From positions 1-64,000 of the forward strand of contig BLAL01000022.1 in the NCBI GenBank assembly GCA_015698045.1: a DNA stretch of 64,000 bases, given 5' to 3'. The position numbers and the translations under genes are program-made. The stretch's first letter is position 1. Each line of letters opens with the position of its first letter. Below, one piece after another: positions 1 to 12,848 of this stretch. The stretch is from Rhizophagus clarus (taxonomy: Eukaryota; Glomeromycota; Glomeromycetes; Glomerales; Glomeraceae). The notes beneath the pieces were generated by a model. It ran no database searches. It had not been told where the DNA came from and saw only the letters and a list, made by a program, of their open reading frames with translations.

Positions 1-716
1 AACCTAAACCCTAACCCTAACCCTAACCCTAAACGCCTAACCCTAACCCTAACCCTAACCCTAACCCTAACCCTAACCCTAACCTAACCCTAACCCTAAC
101 CCTAACCCTAACCCTAACCCTAACCCTAACCCTAACCCTAACCCTAACCCTAACCCTAACCCTAACCCTAACCCTAACCCTAACCCTAACCCTAACCCTA
201 ACCCTAACCCTAACCCTAACCCCTAACCCTAACCCTAACCCTAACCCTAACCCTAACCCTAACCCTAACCCTAACCCTAACCCTAACCCTAACCCTAACC
301 CTAACCCTAACCTAACCCTAACCCTAACCCTAACCCTAACCCTAACCCTAACCCTAACCCTAACCCTAACCCTAACCCTAACCCTAACCCTAACCCTAAC
401 CCTAACCCTAACCCTAACCCTAACCCTAACCCTAACCCTAACCCTAACCCTAACCCTAACCCTAACCCTAACCCTAACCCTAACCCTAACCCTAACCCTA
501 ACCCTAACCCTAACCCTAACCCTAACCCTAACCCTAACCCTAACCCTAACCCTAACCCTAACCCTAACCCTAACCCTAACCCTAACCCTAACCCTAACCC
601 TAACCCTAACCCTAACCCTAACCCTAACCCTAACCCTAACCCTAACCCTAACCCTAACCCTAACCCTAACCCTAACCCTAACCCTAACCCTAACCCTAAC
701 CCTAACCTAACCCTAA
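1..716. repeat. Telomere, CCCTAA/TTAGGG array
   Basis: Near-perfect tandem CCCTAA from the first base, C-rich strand reading inward, as expected at a left chromosome end. A few variant units occur (an AACGCCTAA unit near 33, CCTAA units with one C lost, one CCCCTAA near 220). Two further units lie at 731-744, just inside the array. Variant units may be real or sequencing noise. Confidence 0.97.
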
Positions 717-1593
717 GCAGATAGTTACACAACCCTAACCCTAAGCCAATCATAATCTGAGTTCGCAGTCACGTGACCCGACTGTAACCCTAAGGGATGG
801 TATGTTGTGAACGTCAATTAACTTGACGCGGGGTAACAAATTTAGTAACAACCCTGACGGAAAAACTCCTGATTGGTTGTCTAATGACTGACGCAACCCT
901 TAGGGAGCGTCACTGTCAACCCTCGGCCCACGTTTCTGATTTAGTCACGTGACCCAAAGTCGATGCCGGTTGTACCACCCCAAAGTGGCGCAGCTGGCTA
1001 AACTTTGGCCCGAGCCGGCCGGATAATTTATTTTCTGACGGATAAATATTTACCCGTTCTGAATTCTTCAGATTCCTTGCTGTGGCGCAGCAACCAATCA
1101 GAAGTTTATCCATAGAGGTCGCGTGCAGCACAATGCGCAGTAAGTCACGTGATTACCAATTTTTCGTAAAAAATTCTGTCTTTTTACTGCGCCACAGTAC
1201 TTAGATTAAACATTAATCCTAATTAACAACCCTAATAGACGCACAAGAAGATTTAGTCAAGTGGCACCCATATGGTTGCCCCTTGTTTCAAATTAAATTA
1301 AGGAGTTAATTTTCATGCTTTGAGACGTTAGTCCTCCTTTTTTAATTTATTGGGTACTACCGCATGGAATTTTTTAATTCATGAGATTGGTTCATCAATT
1401 GATTGGTGAAACTCATATGAGTAAACATGCGGTTTGGAAAACAAGAATGTTAATTTATTTTTTCATTCTTAATTCATTTTAAATGAAACATGCGTACATG
1501 TTGTTTTCCATGTAAAGGGAATAAGTAGTTAATCGTTTAGCATAATTTTGCTTATATAAGATATATTGGAGTTATATTTAAAGGCCCAGTTAT
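717..1593. other. Subtelomeric non-coding segment
   Basis: Relatively GC-rich sequence between the telomere and the first transposon. It contains stray CCCTAA/TTAGGG units (731, 785, 900, 1220) and three CACGTG palindromes. No convincing coding frame: the reading frames present are short and lack splice-compatible continuation. Confidence 0.6.
768..1153. promoter_or_regulatory. Three GTCACGTGAY palindromes (E-box-like)
   Basis: GTCACGTGAC occurs at 768-777 and 944-953, and GTCACGTGAT at 1144-1153, roughly evenly spaced next to the telomere. CACGTG is the classic bHLH (Cbf1-type) site. A role in subtelomeric chromatin is inference only. Confidence 0.4.
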
Positions 1594-1601
1594 CCGACCA
1601 T

Positions 1602-2198
1602 TAAGGATGGTGCCGCAAATAAGCAATTGCGGAATAATTGCGATTTACGGTATTGCGGAACATTGTGGATTTTTAAACCTAAATATCCGCAATTCCGCAA
1701 TCCGCAATTGTCCGCAATTCCGCAAATATTCCGCAATTCCGCAAAGTACCGCAATTCAATTGCGGAATAATTGCGGAATTGCAGCACATTTGCGGAATTG
1801 CGATACATTTGCAGAATTGCAATTTCGCTAAAGCAATCCAAAAAAACGTTGTGAAACATTTTTTTTAATTAAAATATACTTTGAAAAAACGTTTCGCAAC
1901 GTTTTTTCTTTAAATTAATTAAAAAAACGTTGCAAAACGTTTTTTTTAATTAAATATACTTTGAAAAAACGTTGCGAAACGTTTTTTATTAATTAAAATA
2001 CTTTGAAAAAACGTTTCGCAACGTTTTTTCGTTAAATTAATTAAAAAAACGTTGCGTAAACGTTTTTTTTATTAAATCGGTTCGGTAAACTGCTAAAACC
2101 GATCAGGTGAATTGCAGAATTGCGGTTCACTAACCGCAATTCAACTCCAAAATCCGCAATATTGCGGATTTGATAAATCAATTGCGGCACCATCCTTA
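1602..2198. mobile_element. hAT-type non-autonomous transposon (MITE), 597 bp
   Basis: Perfect 17-bp terminal inverted repeats, TAAGGATGGTGCCGCAA at 1602-1618 and its complement at 2182-2198, are flanked by an exact 8-bp direct repeat CCGACCAT (1594-1601 and 2199-2206). An 8-bp duplication and a terminus resembling Ac/Tam3 ends (TAGGGATG, TAAAGATG) indicate the hAT superfamily. There is no transposase. The subterminal parts are packed with GCAATTCCGCAAT-type repeats, and the middle (about 1845-2070) is a tandem array of AACGTT-hairpin units. Confidence 0.9.
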
Positions 2199-2206
2199 CC
2201 GACCAT

Positions 2207-3729
2207 AAGGCGACGTCTTCTTTGCTTTTGTTAATTCAGAACCAACGACGTCGTCGGTCCAGAATAACTCTTTACTTACACTTACTCCTAATATAACATT
2301 GATCCTAACCCTAACAAAATAAATCTAATAAGAAACAAGTAATATATTATTTACTAAAAAAACATTTTTAATTAATTAAAAATATAATAACAGATAATTA
2401 ATATATAAAAATATTACATTTTCCTATTGTAATATTTATTTAATTTAAATTCACTTTAACTAATAATTAGATATATTTAATTAAACTAAATTTCCTTATA
2501 ACACAACCTTTCAAAATAATAATTAAAATATAAATATTTAATTAGAAAAAATGATTTTATCACTCTTTTCTAATAAAACTTAACAAATTTATACTGAAAG
2601 GAATTTTTAACTCGATTAATTGTACTGAATTAATAATCATTATACTGACCAAGAGAAGAATTTATGCTGGATTGGATAATTACCTAAAAATCATAAATAA
2701 TAAATTTATGAGTAATGTATTATCCATCAATATATCATATTTATGCTAACGTTTGATAAGAATTCCAAACAAAAGTAGAATTTGAACTAAGATTTTATTT
2801 TATTTCATTTATTTAATTCTACAATAGAAATTCAAATTGATTAAAAATAATGATGTTATTTTAAATTATAAATATGAGATTAAAATTTTTGACTCAAAAA
2901 GCAATTAAATCTTCGTAAAAAACTTTAGGTTTATATAGTTGTTAAAGGAGTGTCGCATTGATCGCATTTGGTTTATTTCATTTTATTACAGTATTTCAAA
3001 AAAAATAAATATTTATATAATAAAACAATAACACAATGCATTTATGATAATGCATTTATAATAATAATACAACTTAAGAATTAGTACGTATTATTCCCTC
3101 TTATAACAGTATTGGATTTGTTAGTATTTAATTAACCTAATTAATAATAAAAAAGACCATGCTCAAATTATACGACAAGTATAATTATCAAATTGTATAA
3201 TACGCATCAATAGTATAATTCAATATGTATTACAATATTACAATACACTGTTATGATTTATACATATTAAAATATTAATTATTTTAAATTTATGGTCACG
3301 AATAATTAGTAAATATAAATACAATAATGTATTATTAAAAGCATGAATTAAATAATAATAATTTAATAAATTTATAATAATTAGATGATATAATGAATAT
3401 TAAAATTTCAATGAAATCAAAGAAAAATTAAAATTTAAAATAATTAGTTCAAAAAATATAATTGTATTCTGCTTTTATAATTTCTTCTTCTTCGGCTTTA
3501 TTAAAATTTGAACTCTAAAAATTTAAACGATCTACATTAAAAAATCCATAGCCGGCAAAAATTTTTCTTTCCAAATCTTCAGCCAGTAAATTTTGATTTC
3601 TATTTAAGCACTGCCAATATAAATTCCATCTGTTAGTTTTCAGTCTTAATTGTAAATGACAAATAGATATAAATTATAAGATATAAATAAATTAAAATGG
3701 GTAATCTTACGATACATAAATTTCAGTAC
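2207..3729. other. AT-rich intergenic stretch
   Basis: Very AT-rich, with an interstitial CCTAACCCTAAC at about 2304. Stop codons are dense in all frames. I see no gene, RNA or transposon end. Confidence 0.6.
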
Positions 3730-3924
3730 TTATATAGATTTAAAGAAAAAAGAAGATTTCTTAAACAAAACAACAAAATTTGTACGTATACTGATAACTA
3801 AAAAATGAGTTATCCATATTACTAACAGAATTGCCTTTCTTACTTGACACGCTAAACTAATTAATTGTGACAAATAAGAATAATTCGTTGGACAGTTTGC
3901 TATAGAGTAGAGGTTTGTTTGCAC
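3730..3924 (-). pseudogene. Decayed copy of small single-pass membrane protein
   Basis: The 64-codon minus-strand frame is alignable with the gene at 48694-49007: both have an N-P/T-N-Y-x-YLSQLI stretch, then ACQV, then a hydrophobic helix starting LL-IxWI. Here the region after the helix is unrelated and lacks the cysteine cluster and Asn/Ser tail. No equivalent of the paralogue's first exon is evident. I call it a relic, although a short functional protein cannot be excluded. Function unknown. Confidence 0.5.
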
Positions 3925-4078
3925 CGCATTGCATCAGGGAGAGTCAGAAATATAGAGAACTCTATTATTATATTATTTACTACTTTAATTGTTTACTATA
4001 GAGTAGAGGTCTATTTGCACTTTGCACCGCATTGCGTCAAGAAGGATCAGAAATATAGCGAACTCTAATTATTTGATA
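3894..4078. repeat. Imperfect tandem duplication, about 95-bp period
   Basis: The block with TATAGAGTAGAGG, GCACCGCATTGC and CAGAAATATAG followed by CGAACTCT or GAGAACTCT occurs at about 3899-3965 and again at about 3996-4068. It lies upstream (on the minus strand) of the decayed membrane-protein frame, so it may be a duplicated promoter segment. Confidence 0.6.
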
Positions 4079-4399
4079 TTTGATATAGTCTTTATAATGA
4101 TACTTCTTCGTTAGTAATAATTAGCAATTCATTTGTAAAATAATAATAAATATGAAATGACAATACATTAGATAATAAGTAAATTCACTTTACAGAAACT
4201 TAAAAATTCTAAACAATGACGAATTGATATTGTAATGATATTAAATATACATCGTAACAATATCGATTTGCAAATGATATCATTATGATATCAAAATGAT
4301 ATCGATACATTATTGATTGGATATATCAAAATGATATCGTAAAGATATTTACTTAAAGAAATATCTAATCGATATCATATTCATATTGTTATAACAATG

Positions 4400-4930
4400 A
4401 TAATTTTTTAAAAAAATGTGAAACAAACACGATATCAATATAATATCGTATCGATATGTATTCAGTATTATTATGACATCGTAAAAACATCATCTTATAA
4501 ATATCAAATCGACATCAATTCACTATTGGCAATATAACGAATCGACATCATTTTGATATAGTTAAACAATAATAAAATTTTTAAAAAATGTGATACAAAA
4601 ACGATATCAATATAATATCGTATTGATATGTATTCGGTATCAATACGATATTATAAAACATTATCTTATAAATATCAAATCAACATCAATTCGATATTGG
4701 TAATATAACGAATTGATATCATTTTGATATAATTAAACAATAATAAAATTTTTAAAAAATATGAAACAAACATGATATCGATATGATATCGTATCGATAT
4801 GCATTAAGTATGAATACGACATCGTAAAAACATCATTTTATAAATATCAAATTAACATCATATCAATATTGGCAATATAACGAACGTATCAACATCATTT
4901 TGATATAGTTAAACAATAAATAGTATATTT
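4400..4930. repeat. Left subterminal array of element C, about 172-bp units
   Basis: Three copies begin near 4418, 4590 and 4761. Each has a GATATC/ATCGTATYGATATG palindromic core, then an AAACATCAT-TTATAAATATCAAAT segment, then TTGATATAGTTAAACAATAA. More scattered ATCGATATG/GATATCG words extend outward to about 4230. Confidence 0.75.
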
Positions 4931-5122
4931 TCAGATCGTTTAGTTCAATATTAAATTGAAATATTTTAATAATTTGTAATCTAATTAAAAAAAGTATAAT
5001 TTAATTATACACATTTGCTTTTAGCTAGTAGTGGTATCATAATAGTTATTATTGTAAAATTCGTACAAAAAAAGAAATAAAATTTTTTTTTTAATTGATA
5101 TTTCAAATATCGTATTGAAAAT

Positions 5123-6765
5123 TTAGATCTTCGATACGACTAATGCTACCTGTTCCAAATTATTGATGAGTTGTTGCTGTAAAAAATCAAAAAAAGTAAT
5201 TAAAAAGCAGACTGTCAAATTATTTGTATGAAATGTGGAAAAGTGATAAGAATGGAAGTCAATAGAATAGTTGAGAGAACTGAATTATAATTTATTAACA
5301 AAATTATTTATAAATTTATTTATACAAAGAGTAATCTAAACGTCTCCCAAATTTTTTTTTTTAATTAAAAACATTAAGGTGTGATGTTTAGAATAATGGT
5401 CAATTCACTCGTAAAAACTTACTAAATTTATTATCGTTATAAAATACATAATTTTATAAAAAAATTAGGCATGAGCTTTTACTAAAGATTTTATAACTAT
5501 GTATAATTTAACATTATTAATACTATGTATGATTAAAGGACATTATAAATAAAATAACTTACCGATAAAGAATTAACGATGTTACTACCGCTTCTTGATG
5601 GTATAGATAATTCCTTTGTCATTCTATCTAACGCCTTAATAGCAGCTAAATTTTTACCATTCCACGAGATTCTGACAGCTTCTCTAACGAAATCAACTAA
5701 TGTAACCAAACCTCCATTGTTAATTAATTCTGAAATGTTTACGGCAACAAGTTGTCTGCTTAAAATTTTTTGTGCAACACTTTCGTCAACATATTCTTTA
5801 ATCTCTTTCTGAGATATATTTCCAGTGGTACCTCTATTTTATTCATTAATTAATAATAATACAATTACAGCACTATTTATTGCCAACAAAACAATTAAAC
5901 ATATACCTGCTGTTTCTTATTTCTTTATATTCTTCTACAAAGCTTAAAATATTTTGATTGAATTTATTCCTGAAATCTGTAAGGAACTTACGAGTACGTT
6001 CAAGATAGCTTTTTGCCTCGCTAGTATATATCTTGATTCGGAAAATCTTTACGATCAGGTCATCAAGAACCTTATTGTCTGGATTCCTCACGCGCAGGAA
6101 TAGACATTTTACTGACTCATCCCAGAGTCGGATTTTATCCTAAAACATTAGAAGATGCATTATTTAATGATTTAAACATAATAAATATTACCATATTGAT
6201 TCAATACTAACTTCATTATTTTTTGATTCAACAACATCTGATGATTCGTTCATTTCATTTGCGAGTCGTAAGATTTCAGGGTGTTTGACAAGCCAGTTAA
6301 CTATTTCCAATTTTGAATGCTTTCGAAATTGTTCTGGAATTTCATCTGCTTCTTCGCCATTATCATCTCCTTCATCATCATCATCATCATCATTATCGTA
6401 ATCCTCATCACTTTTGTCCCTTACTCCCTCTTCAACTATTACGTTTGGTTTATTGACACGCACACCTATATGTAATATATCATTGCAATTGTTTTAATTA
6501 GATTAATATCAATGAATTAAAGTCTACACATATTAATATTACCTGACATTAATTCATTCGCCTCTTCAATGTCTATATCTCTTCTCTTTTTCGCGATACC
6601 AATTTGTCCTGAGTTCTTTTGACTTTTTTTCGGTCCTTTCATATATATTTTTGGTATTTTACTATTTATTATCCTTACATATAAGCAAATCTTATTAAAA
6701 AAAGTAATATATATACCTGTTCTAACTTCTATTTCTTTACTTTCGGATGATTTACGTTTAGACAT
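5123..6765 (-). CDS. Six-exon gene of unknown function in element C
   Basis: Exons on the minus strand: 6717-6765, 6543-6635, 6212-6465, 5907-6139, 5563-5833 and 5123-5176; 318 codons including the stop, with all phases agreeing. The start is the ATG at 6763-6765 (MSKRKSS). The first part is basic (GPKKSQKNSG, AKKRRD); exon 3 has an Asp/Glu-only run (residues about 60-75); exons 4-5 are predicted mostly helical and contain RLWDESVKCLF and EYVDESVAQKIL. The first intron (81 nt) is open and a multiple of three, so retention would stay in frame. The third intron uses a GTTAGT donor; the later GTAATA donor does not keep frame. I do not recognise the family. Its position inside the transposon suggests an element-encoded accessory protein or captured cargo. 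Confidence 0.65.
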
Positions 6766-7299
6766 AGTATCAGGAAAATATAAACAAAAAAATATGGATA
6801 TAGAAAAGAAAAAAAAAACGTACTGCATCCTTACGATATAAATATGAAATCTTGGTTATTGTAAATTATGATAACAGTACACAATTGGAAAATATACATG
6901 ATCTCGACATCGTGAGGAATGCAGAATCAGTTGAAAATATCGAAAGAATTATGATGGAAAAGGGAGTGAGAAAAATTAATGGAATATTTCGTTTTAAATT
7001 CCCATTTTTATAAAAAAGGAGTGAGAAGTAATATTTTAACGCTGATTTATTGTATTACAAACATTACAAACACGAATAATATTGTTTAAATTTGACCATT
7101 GTAATTTATTGTAATACAATTTATTGTATTACAAACACGAATAATATATGTTAAATTTGACATTGTAATTAGAATTTTATTATCAAAAATATATATATAT
7201 AATAAAATATAAAAATGAAAATAAAATAAAAATTTATAATATAAAAATAAAAAAAAAAATAGAAAATAGTAAAGGGTAAAATGATAAAAAAAAATTGTT

Positions 7300-7951
7300 T
7301 TAATGACGGTGTCGATGACGGGGGTAAGGAGAATAAGAGCGCCTGCGCTCGTGGCGGTGATGAGATCGAGAGCGCCTGCGCTCGTGACGGTGATGAGATC
7401 GAGAGCGCCTGCGCTCGTGACGGTGATGAGATCGAGAGCGCCCGCGCTCATGACGGTGATGAGATCGAGAGCGCCTGCGCTCTCGATACTCATATCTCCT
7501 ACGATCTACCCTATTTCTTCTCGCTGCGCGGACCGGTGCTTAAAATAAAACAATTAGTTAATTATAAATGTGATAAATTAAATAAAAAAAATCAATTAAA
7601 TAATAAATTGTTACTTTCAGCAAGCCAGAATTCATCTGACAACTCATCATGAAAACGTTCATCATGAAGAGTTGGTGTGTGGGTAGGAAATCCTTCCGGA
7701 TTTCCACTCAATAACCTTTTCAAATTTTCATAACCACTTTTTAGTGCATTCCATTTATTCCTGCACTGTCTTTTTGTCGGCGCGAAGTTTTGGTGATCAT
7801 TATTTATGTTTTGCGATATATGGTTCCAAATCACCTTTTGATCGTGAATGGCAGTAGTACAAAAAAATCGTTGATACAATCGACGATACTGAATTAACGA
7901 GAGAGTAGCGTCGTTTGGCCACTGTAAAGCCCCGGTATTTAATTGTGCCAT
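7300..7951 (-). CDS. SANT/Myb-like DNA-binding protein with RS/H-rich repeat tail
   Basis: Two exons, 7615-7951 and 7538-7300, 191 residues, joined in frame by a GTAACA donor and a TTTTAAG acceptor. Residues about 10-85 have the trihelix/Myb-SANT spacing: W-P, KVIW, a C-terminal helix QCRNKWNALKSG, then GNPEGFP. Exon 2 read in this frame is an arginine-serine-histidine tail made of a repeated 11-residue unit (RSRSHHRHERR), encoded by a 33-bp minisatellite at about 7325-7480. The other frames across the minisatellite are also open and are shadows. The family binds DNA; the basic tail could add DNA or RNA contacts. It lies divergent from the Tnp2-like gene of the same element, which suggests a role at the element ends (inference). 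Confidence 0.75.
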
Positions 7952-9274
7952 TTTTTAATATTATTATGAAATAAAAAAAAAAATATTATAAAATCGAGTA
8001 ATTGAGAGTAATTGATTTAATTAGAGAAAGAAAGTATTTTAAAATGAGTGAAATGGCGAACAGGCTCCATATTTATAATAAATTTTATTATTATTTCTTG
8101 AACTCCATATTACGATTCTGCATAGATCTTAATGTAATCATCTTTAGATCCTACATATATTACGCATATTTTTTTGATTACACCATTTATTAATTTATTC
8201 AAAGCATGTCTTAAAAATATAATTTTCTTGGACCTTATAATAATTCATAAAAATTTTACCCAAATTTTTATGATCTTAATGTAATCATAGATCCTGCATA
8301 TCATTTGCGTATAGATATTTTATTACATTATTACAAAAAACAGGGTTAAGTGTTTGTTTCATTATAGTTATCTTTGCTAATTGACGATTGCTATTCGAAG
8401 TTCTATAACAATGAGCAATAAGGAGGACGATTCAAAGAATAGGCACGCTAATTTTGCATAGCAAATAAAAAAATAATTTTTTATTGTGGTAATTTAGTTA
8501 TCATCAAGTTTAACAAAGTAAGATTGAATATTTGTTAGATATTCAAATATTATTGGACGTGATTCGAATATATCATGTGATTTGAATACTCGTTACGTTC
8601 TTCAGATTTAGAAAAATTATTTAAGTCAATAAATTCAGATTTTAGGTACAATTTATAAAAAAGAAATATTATTTTTAATAAGGTTGGCCACAAGTATATC
8701 AGCAATAGAAAATATTTTATATCAATAAAAAAAATATATTTTTTTTTATTATAAATCAACTCACTAACTGTATACAAATCGATAAAAGTAATTCTTAATT
8801 TCCTTACATAATCCCATGTGTGAAATTGTGAATACAGATAAGAAGACAATCGGTGGTCTTAAATGAATTGTTAAAAAAAAAAGAATATGATCACATAAAA
8901 TTTTTTTTTAAAAAGAAATTCTTCTCACCGCTACCTTACCACATAAAAATTCTTTGCCGATTTGTATACTACATTATAGTTAAAAAAATTGTACATCAAT
9001 ATCGGCATCGGAACATCAATATATACCGATAATTAGAACTTAATTCGAACTTAATTTACTCCGTTTTGAGAATACCGTAAATAATTGGCTAATGACCTGG
9101 TACAGATATGTAACAAAATCGGCATTGATTTTAACCGAATTGATCAACTATTTTGCTTTTTTTTTTGGGTTTTTTTTTTTTGTCGACACGCTGATAATAT
9201 AAAGGTATTTATAATTTAAAGCTTTAATTGAATCATAAAATTCTAAATTAAGATATCTTAAATTTTTTATAAAG
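7952..9274. other. Divergent intergenic region inside element C
   Basis: Non-coding DNA between the SANT gene (-) and the transposase gene (+), so it should hold both promoters. It includes poly-T/poly-A tracts (9161-9181) and short repeats around ATATCGGCATCGG (8999-9030). No supported ORF. Confidence 0.5.
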
Positions 9275-12200
9275 ATGAGAAGACGATTTAATCATATCGA
9301 ACCAATAAAACCAATTCGAATTCGAAATCGGTTTTCCTACAGCAACCCTAATGAGACAACAGAATCTGACGAGAGAGTAGCAATACGTTCACCCGTACGT
9401 TCACCTGATAATGATAACGAAGACATGGACTTTCAATATGATTATGAAGATGGTAATTTAAGTTTTCAAGACAATAATGATGATGATAATGCATATGATT
9501 CAATTAATCCTCAACACTACAATGATGAGATGATATTTTCGCAAGATGATATAAATTCATCAGATACTGAAGAGGAAGAAGAAAGTGACAACGATTACAA
9601 TAGCGAAGAGGAGGAAGTAGATGATAATGAAATCAATGATGAAGAGGAGGAAGGGGAAGGTAACAATGATGATAATGAAGTGGAAGAGGAACGTAATAAT
9701 GATGAAGAGGAACGTAATGGCGAAGAGGAAGAAATACATCAAATTATTGAAGCTTTGGATAAAGACGAGATACCATCCTGTGATGGTGAATTTGCACCGT
9801 ACTTTAATAATTATACGGCTACGGCACTATTTTGTTGGCTTCAGAAGCACAATGTTTCTACGAAAGCATATGAAGATCTTGTCGATATCATTCATAATCC
9901 TCAATTTGAGCCTACCCATGTGATAAAAAATATCCGAAGATTTCAATTATCGAGGAAACGTCTTCCTCTCCTACCAATAACAACAAAGTCTATTAAAATT
10001 TTACCAAAAAAAACTCCGTCAACTTCACGAGGATCAAAGCTTTCCTATCAACTCTCAATTAGTGAAATTATATGGCGTGTTCTGAATAATCCGATGCTAA
10101 AGAAGCATATGTATTTTGGACCTGGTATTGATTCCGAAAAAAAATCAGAATTTTGGCATGGAAACTTATGGGGTGAATCACCACTTTTTGGACAACATGA
10201 AATATTAATATCAGAAGGTAATAAAATAATGTATTTTGATACAATTATGATTTATTAACATTGATTATTTACTTTTAATAAAATAGTTTTGTACCGATCT
10301 GGTGATTTTATCTACTACCAAGATAATGGCCAAAAAAAACTTGGAAGATTGAGAGCAATTTTGAAAAATGATGAATATTATAAGTTACGAGTTCAAAAAA
10401 TCCTGAATTATAATGATTTACCTGGAAATTTAAAAGAATTATCAAGACAACGTCGTTCTATTACTGGGGAAGTATGGTTACAGGACGAACCATTTTTAAC
10501 CATAATGACCTCTCAAATTTTAGAGAAAGCGGCTATAATGATGACGTTTCAGCATCAAAATATTCCCAAAGATTCATTACGGATTAGCGAAATAATTTAT
10601 AAATGCAATGACCATTGGTGTGTTCGGGACGTAAAGTTTTCATACCTACACCCATCTGATTACATTTCTATTAGAAACCCACCATCGTCATCTATGCCAG
10701 TTTATAAGTTATTTTTAGATCTTTATTATGATGATTTTGGTACATTTAGAAATGTATATCACTCTTTAGGTGGCGTCTATATACAGTTTGGCAATATGCC
10801 AACACATCAAAGAAAGCTAATCAAAAATCATTTGTTCTCGGGTTTGTACCGTTTGGCGGAAATTTTAACGAATTCATGGTACCTTTCGTTTCAGAAATAA
10901 AAGATTTTGAGAAAGGGAAGATAATGACTGTTCAAGGACAAGATGCATGGGTAATTGCCGGTTTGGGCGTTGTCACAGCAGATCTACCCCAAGGTAACGA
11001 CTTGGCAGGAGTAATGAGGTATCCTCAATTTAATCAATAATTTTAATAACATTATTTTGTAACAATTATTAAAATTTTTTAAAATGAATTTAGACATAAT
11101 GCAAATAAAGGTTGTCGTACCTGTAAAATTGATAAAGGATCATGGAGTGCTCATAATCAGGATATTATAACAACATTACGTTATCATCATATTACAGATG
11201 AAGAAATTTCAAAAATTTCTCATGAATCTGTAGTTTCAAGAAGAGACCAACTTTGTACAGAATATGGTTTACGATCATCGTCTAGTATTTTAGATAAATT
11301 GAAGTGGGAAAAACATCTACAGACTCCGCAGGACGTTTATCATGCCACCGCGGGAAAGATTGGGCGGCTGTTAAAATTAACTTGTGAATTATTTTCACGA
11401 GAAGGAGAAGATGATTTTATCAAAATTTGGAAAAATTTTGAAATCCCAAAAAAGTGGTCTCGTTTACCTAATCCTATTTCTCATTACAATAGTTTTATGA
11501 TGTCCGATCTACTTAGATTAGCTATGATTATGCCATTTTTACTAAATCAGTTTTTAAAAGAATCAAGTCTCAAGCGTAATGAAGCAGTTACCATTCAACA
11601 AAGAATTAATGCATCTCGAATTAGCTTAGTACCAAAAAATATTATAGCTTGTTGGGTACATGTTGCAAAAACTATGAGAACAGTATTTAATAGGGAATTT
11701 ACGTCAGATAGCTATGAGGAATTACAGCAATGTCTTGAAGAAGAGTTTTCAATCCTTCCAAAGGTATAATTATGAACTTGAAATTCAGAATATGGAAATA
11801 ATTTTTAAATAATTAATATTATTTTATTTTTTTATAGGTTTTTGTTAGTTTTGTTAATTTACCGAATATACACGTTAATATGCATCTTTTGATGCATGCT
11901 AAAACCTTTGGGACACTTACTAATACCCAAGTGGGTATAAAAGAAATGGTTCATCGTATATTTAAAGGAATGGTACCAAAGACTAATTGCAAAAACATAG
12001 ATTTGGATTTATTAAAACGTTACAATACTCTATTTGCAATTCGACATTTAGCAGATGGTGGTATAGATCCAAGATTTAATAGATCTTGTACTGGATTTAC
12101 AAATTCAAATTTTGGCCAATTATTTCTGAACTGGTATGTTACAGAGGATAAATATTCAATTGAAGAACAAGCTCAAGATAATGATGACACAAAAGGTAAG

Positions 12201-12848
12201 ATAGTAGTAATAGTATAATATAATATAATATATACTTTATATTTATTTTTTCACATGTATCTGATCTTTATTTTAGTTGTTTCACCGGTAAATTTTATTT
12301 CCAATATTTCCTTAAAAAAAAGAATGTCAAAGCAGGAACGTGATTCACTTCTCTTAACTTTGCATAGTTTTAAAACTGAGTTGTTTTTATCTTATGTGGA
12401 TATGAAATTTGAGGCAGCACTTATGAATGTTTCAACTAGTTGGTACAAATTGGCATCATATACATTTGAAGAAGAAAGTGGTATCCTTTCAAAAGTCTAC
12501 TTACACCTTGGTGATTTTATCACAATTTATGAAGAAGATCACGAAGAATCTTATGCAGTTATCAAGGGTATCTTTCGACATAAAAGTAATAATGACAAAT
12601 ATTATACCTTTATTGTTGTAGATTGGTTTGAGGATACTGGAGCTGAACATTCGGTATTAAAATGTCCACTTTACCGCCTTCAAGCAACAGGAAATAAATG
12701 GAGACGCATTTTTCCAATTACTGTAATAGATAATTTTCAAAAAGTACATTTTATTCATAATTGTAATTCAGAAAGGTGCCAACTACCTAATCATGATACC
12801 ACAAATAGAATTTGGATAAAAAATAATTTTTATTTTACAGCCGTATAA
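9275..12848 (+). CDS. Tnp2-like (CACTA) transposase, element C, one frame break
   Basis: Exons 9275-10217, 10287-11018, 11094-11763, 11838-12195 and 12277-12848 join in phase to about 1,090 codons. The first about 160 residues are acidic (long Asp/Glu/Asn runs), typical of these proteins. Exon 2 carries the transposase-like core: LDLYYDDFGTFRN, then a GGVYIQFGNMP segment, then ADLPQGNDLAG and, across the next intron, a CRTCK motif with a downstream Trp, matching the order D...GxxD-P-A...CxxC seen in Tnp2 proteins. One base is missing in the T-run at 10829-10831: reading continues in the next frame as FVPFGG...AWVIAG. The last exon resembles a BAH-like or other small beta domain but I cannot assign it. 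Function: cut-and-paste transposition of the element. Confidence 0.75.

Noticed and set aside
307-753. Leu-Gly repeat ORF on the minus strand
   Set aside because: Translation of the telomere repeat.
1590-1859. Overlapping ORFs on both strands at the subtelomere
   Set aside because: They lie within the GCAATTCCGCAAT repeats of the hAT MITE.
7281-7652. Plus-strand ORFs over the minisatellite (ESACARDGDEI repeats)
   Set aside because: Shadows of the minus-strand SANT/RS gene, which is supported by splicing from a recognisable domain.
9560-9742. Hydrophobic minus-strand ORF
   Set aside because: Antisense of the acidic Asp/Glu codons of the transposase N-terminus.
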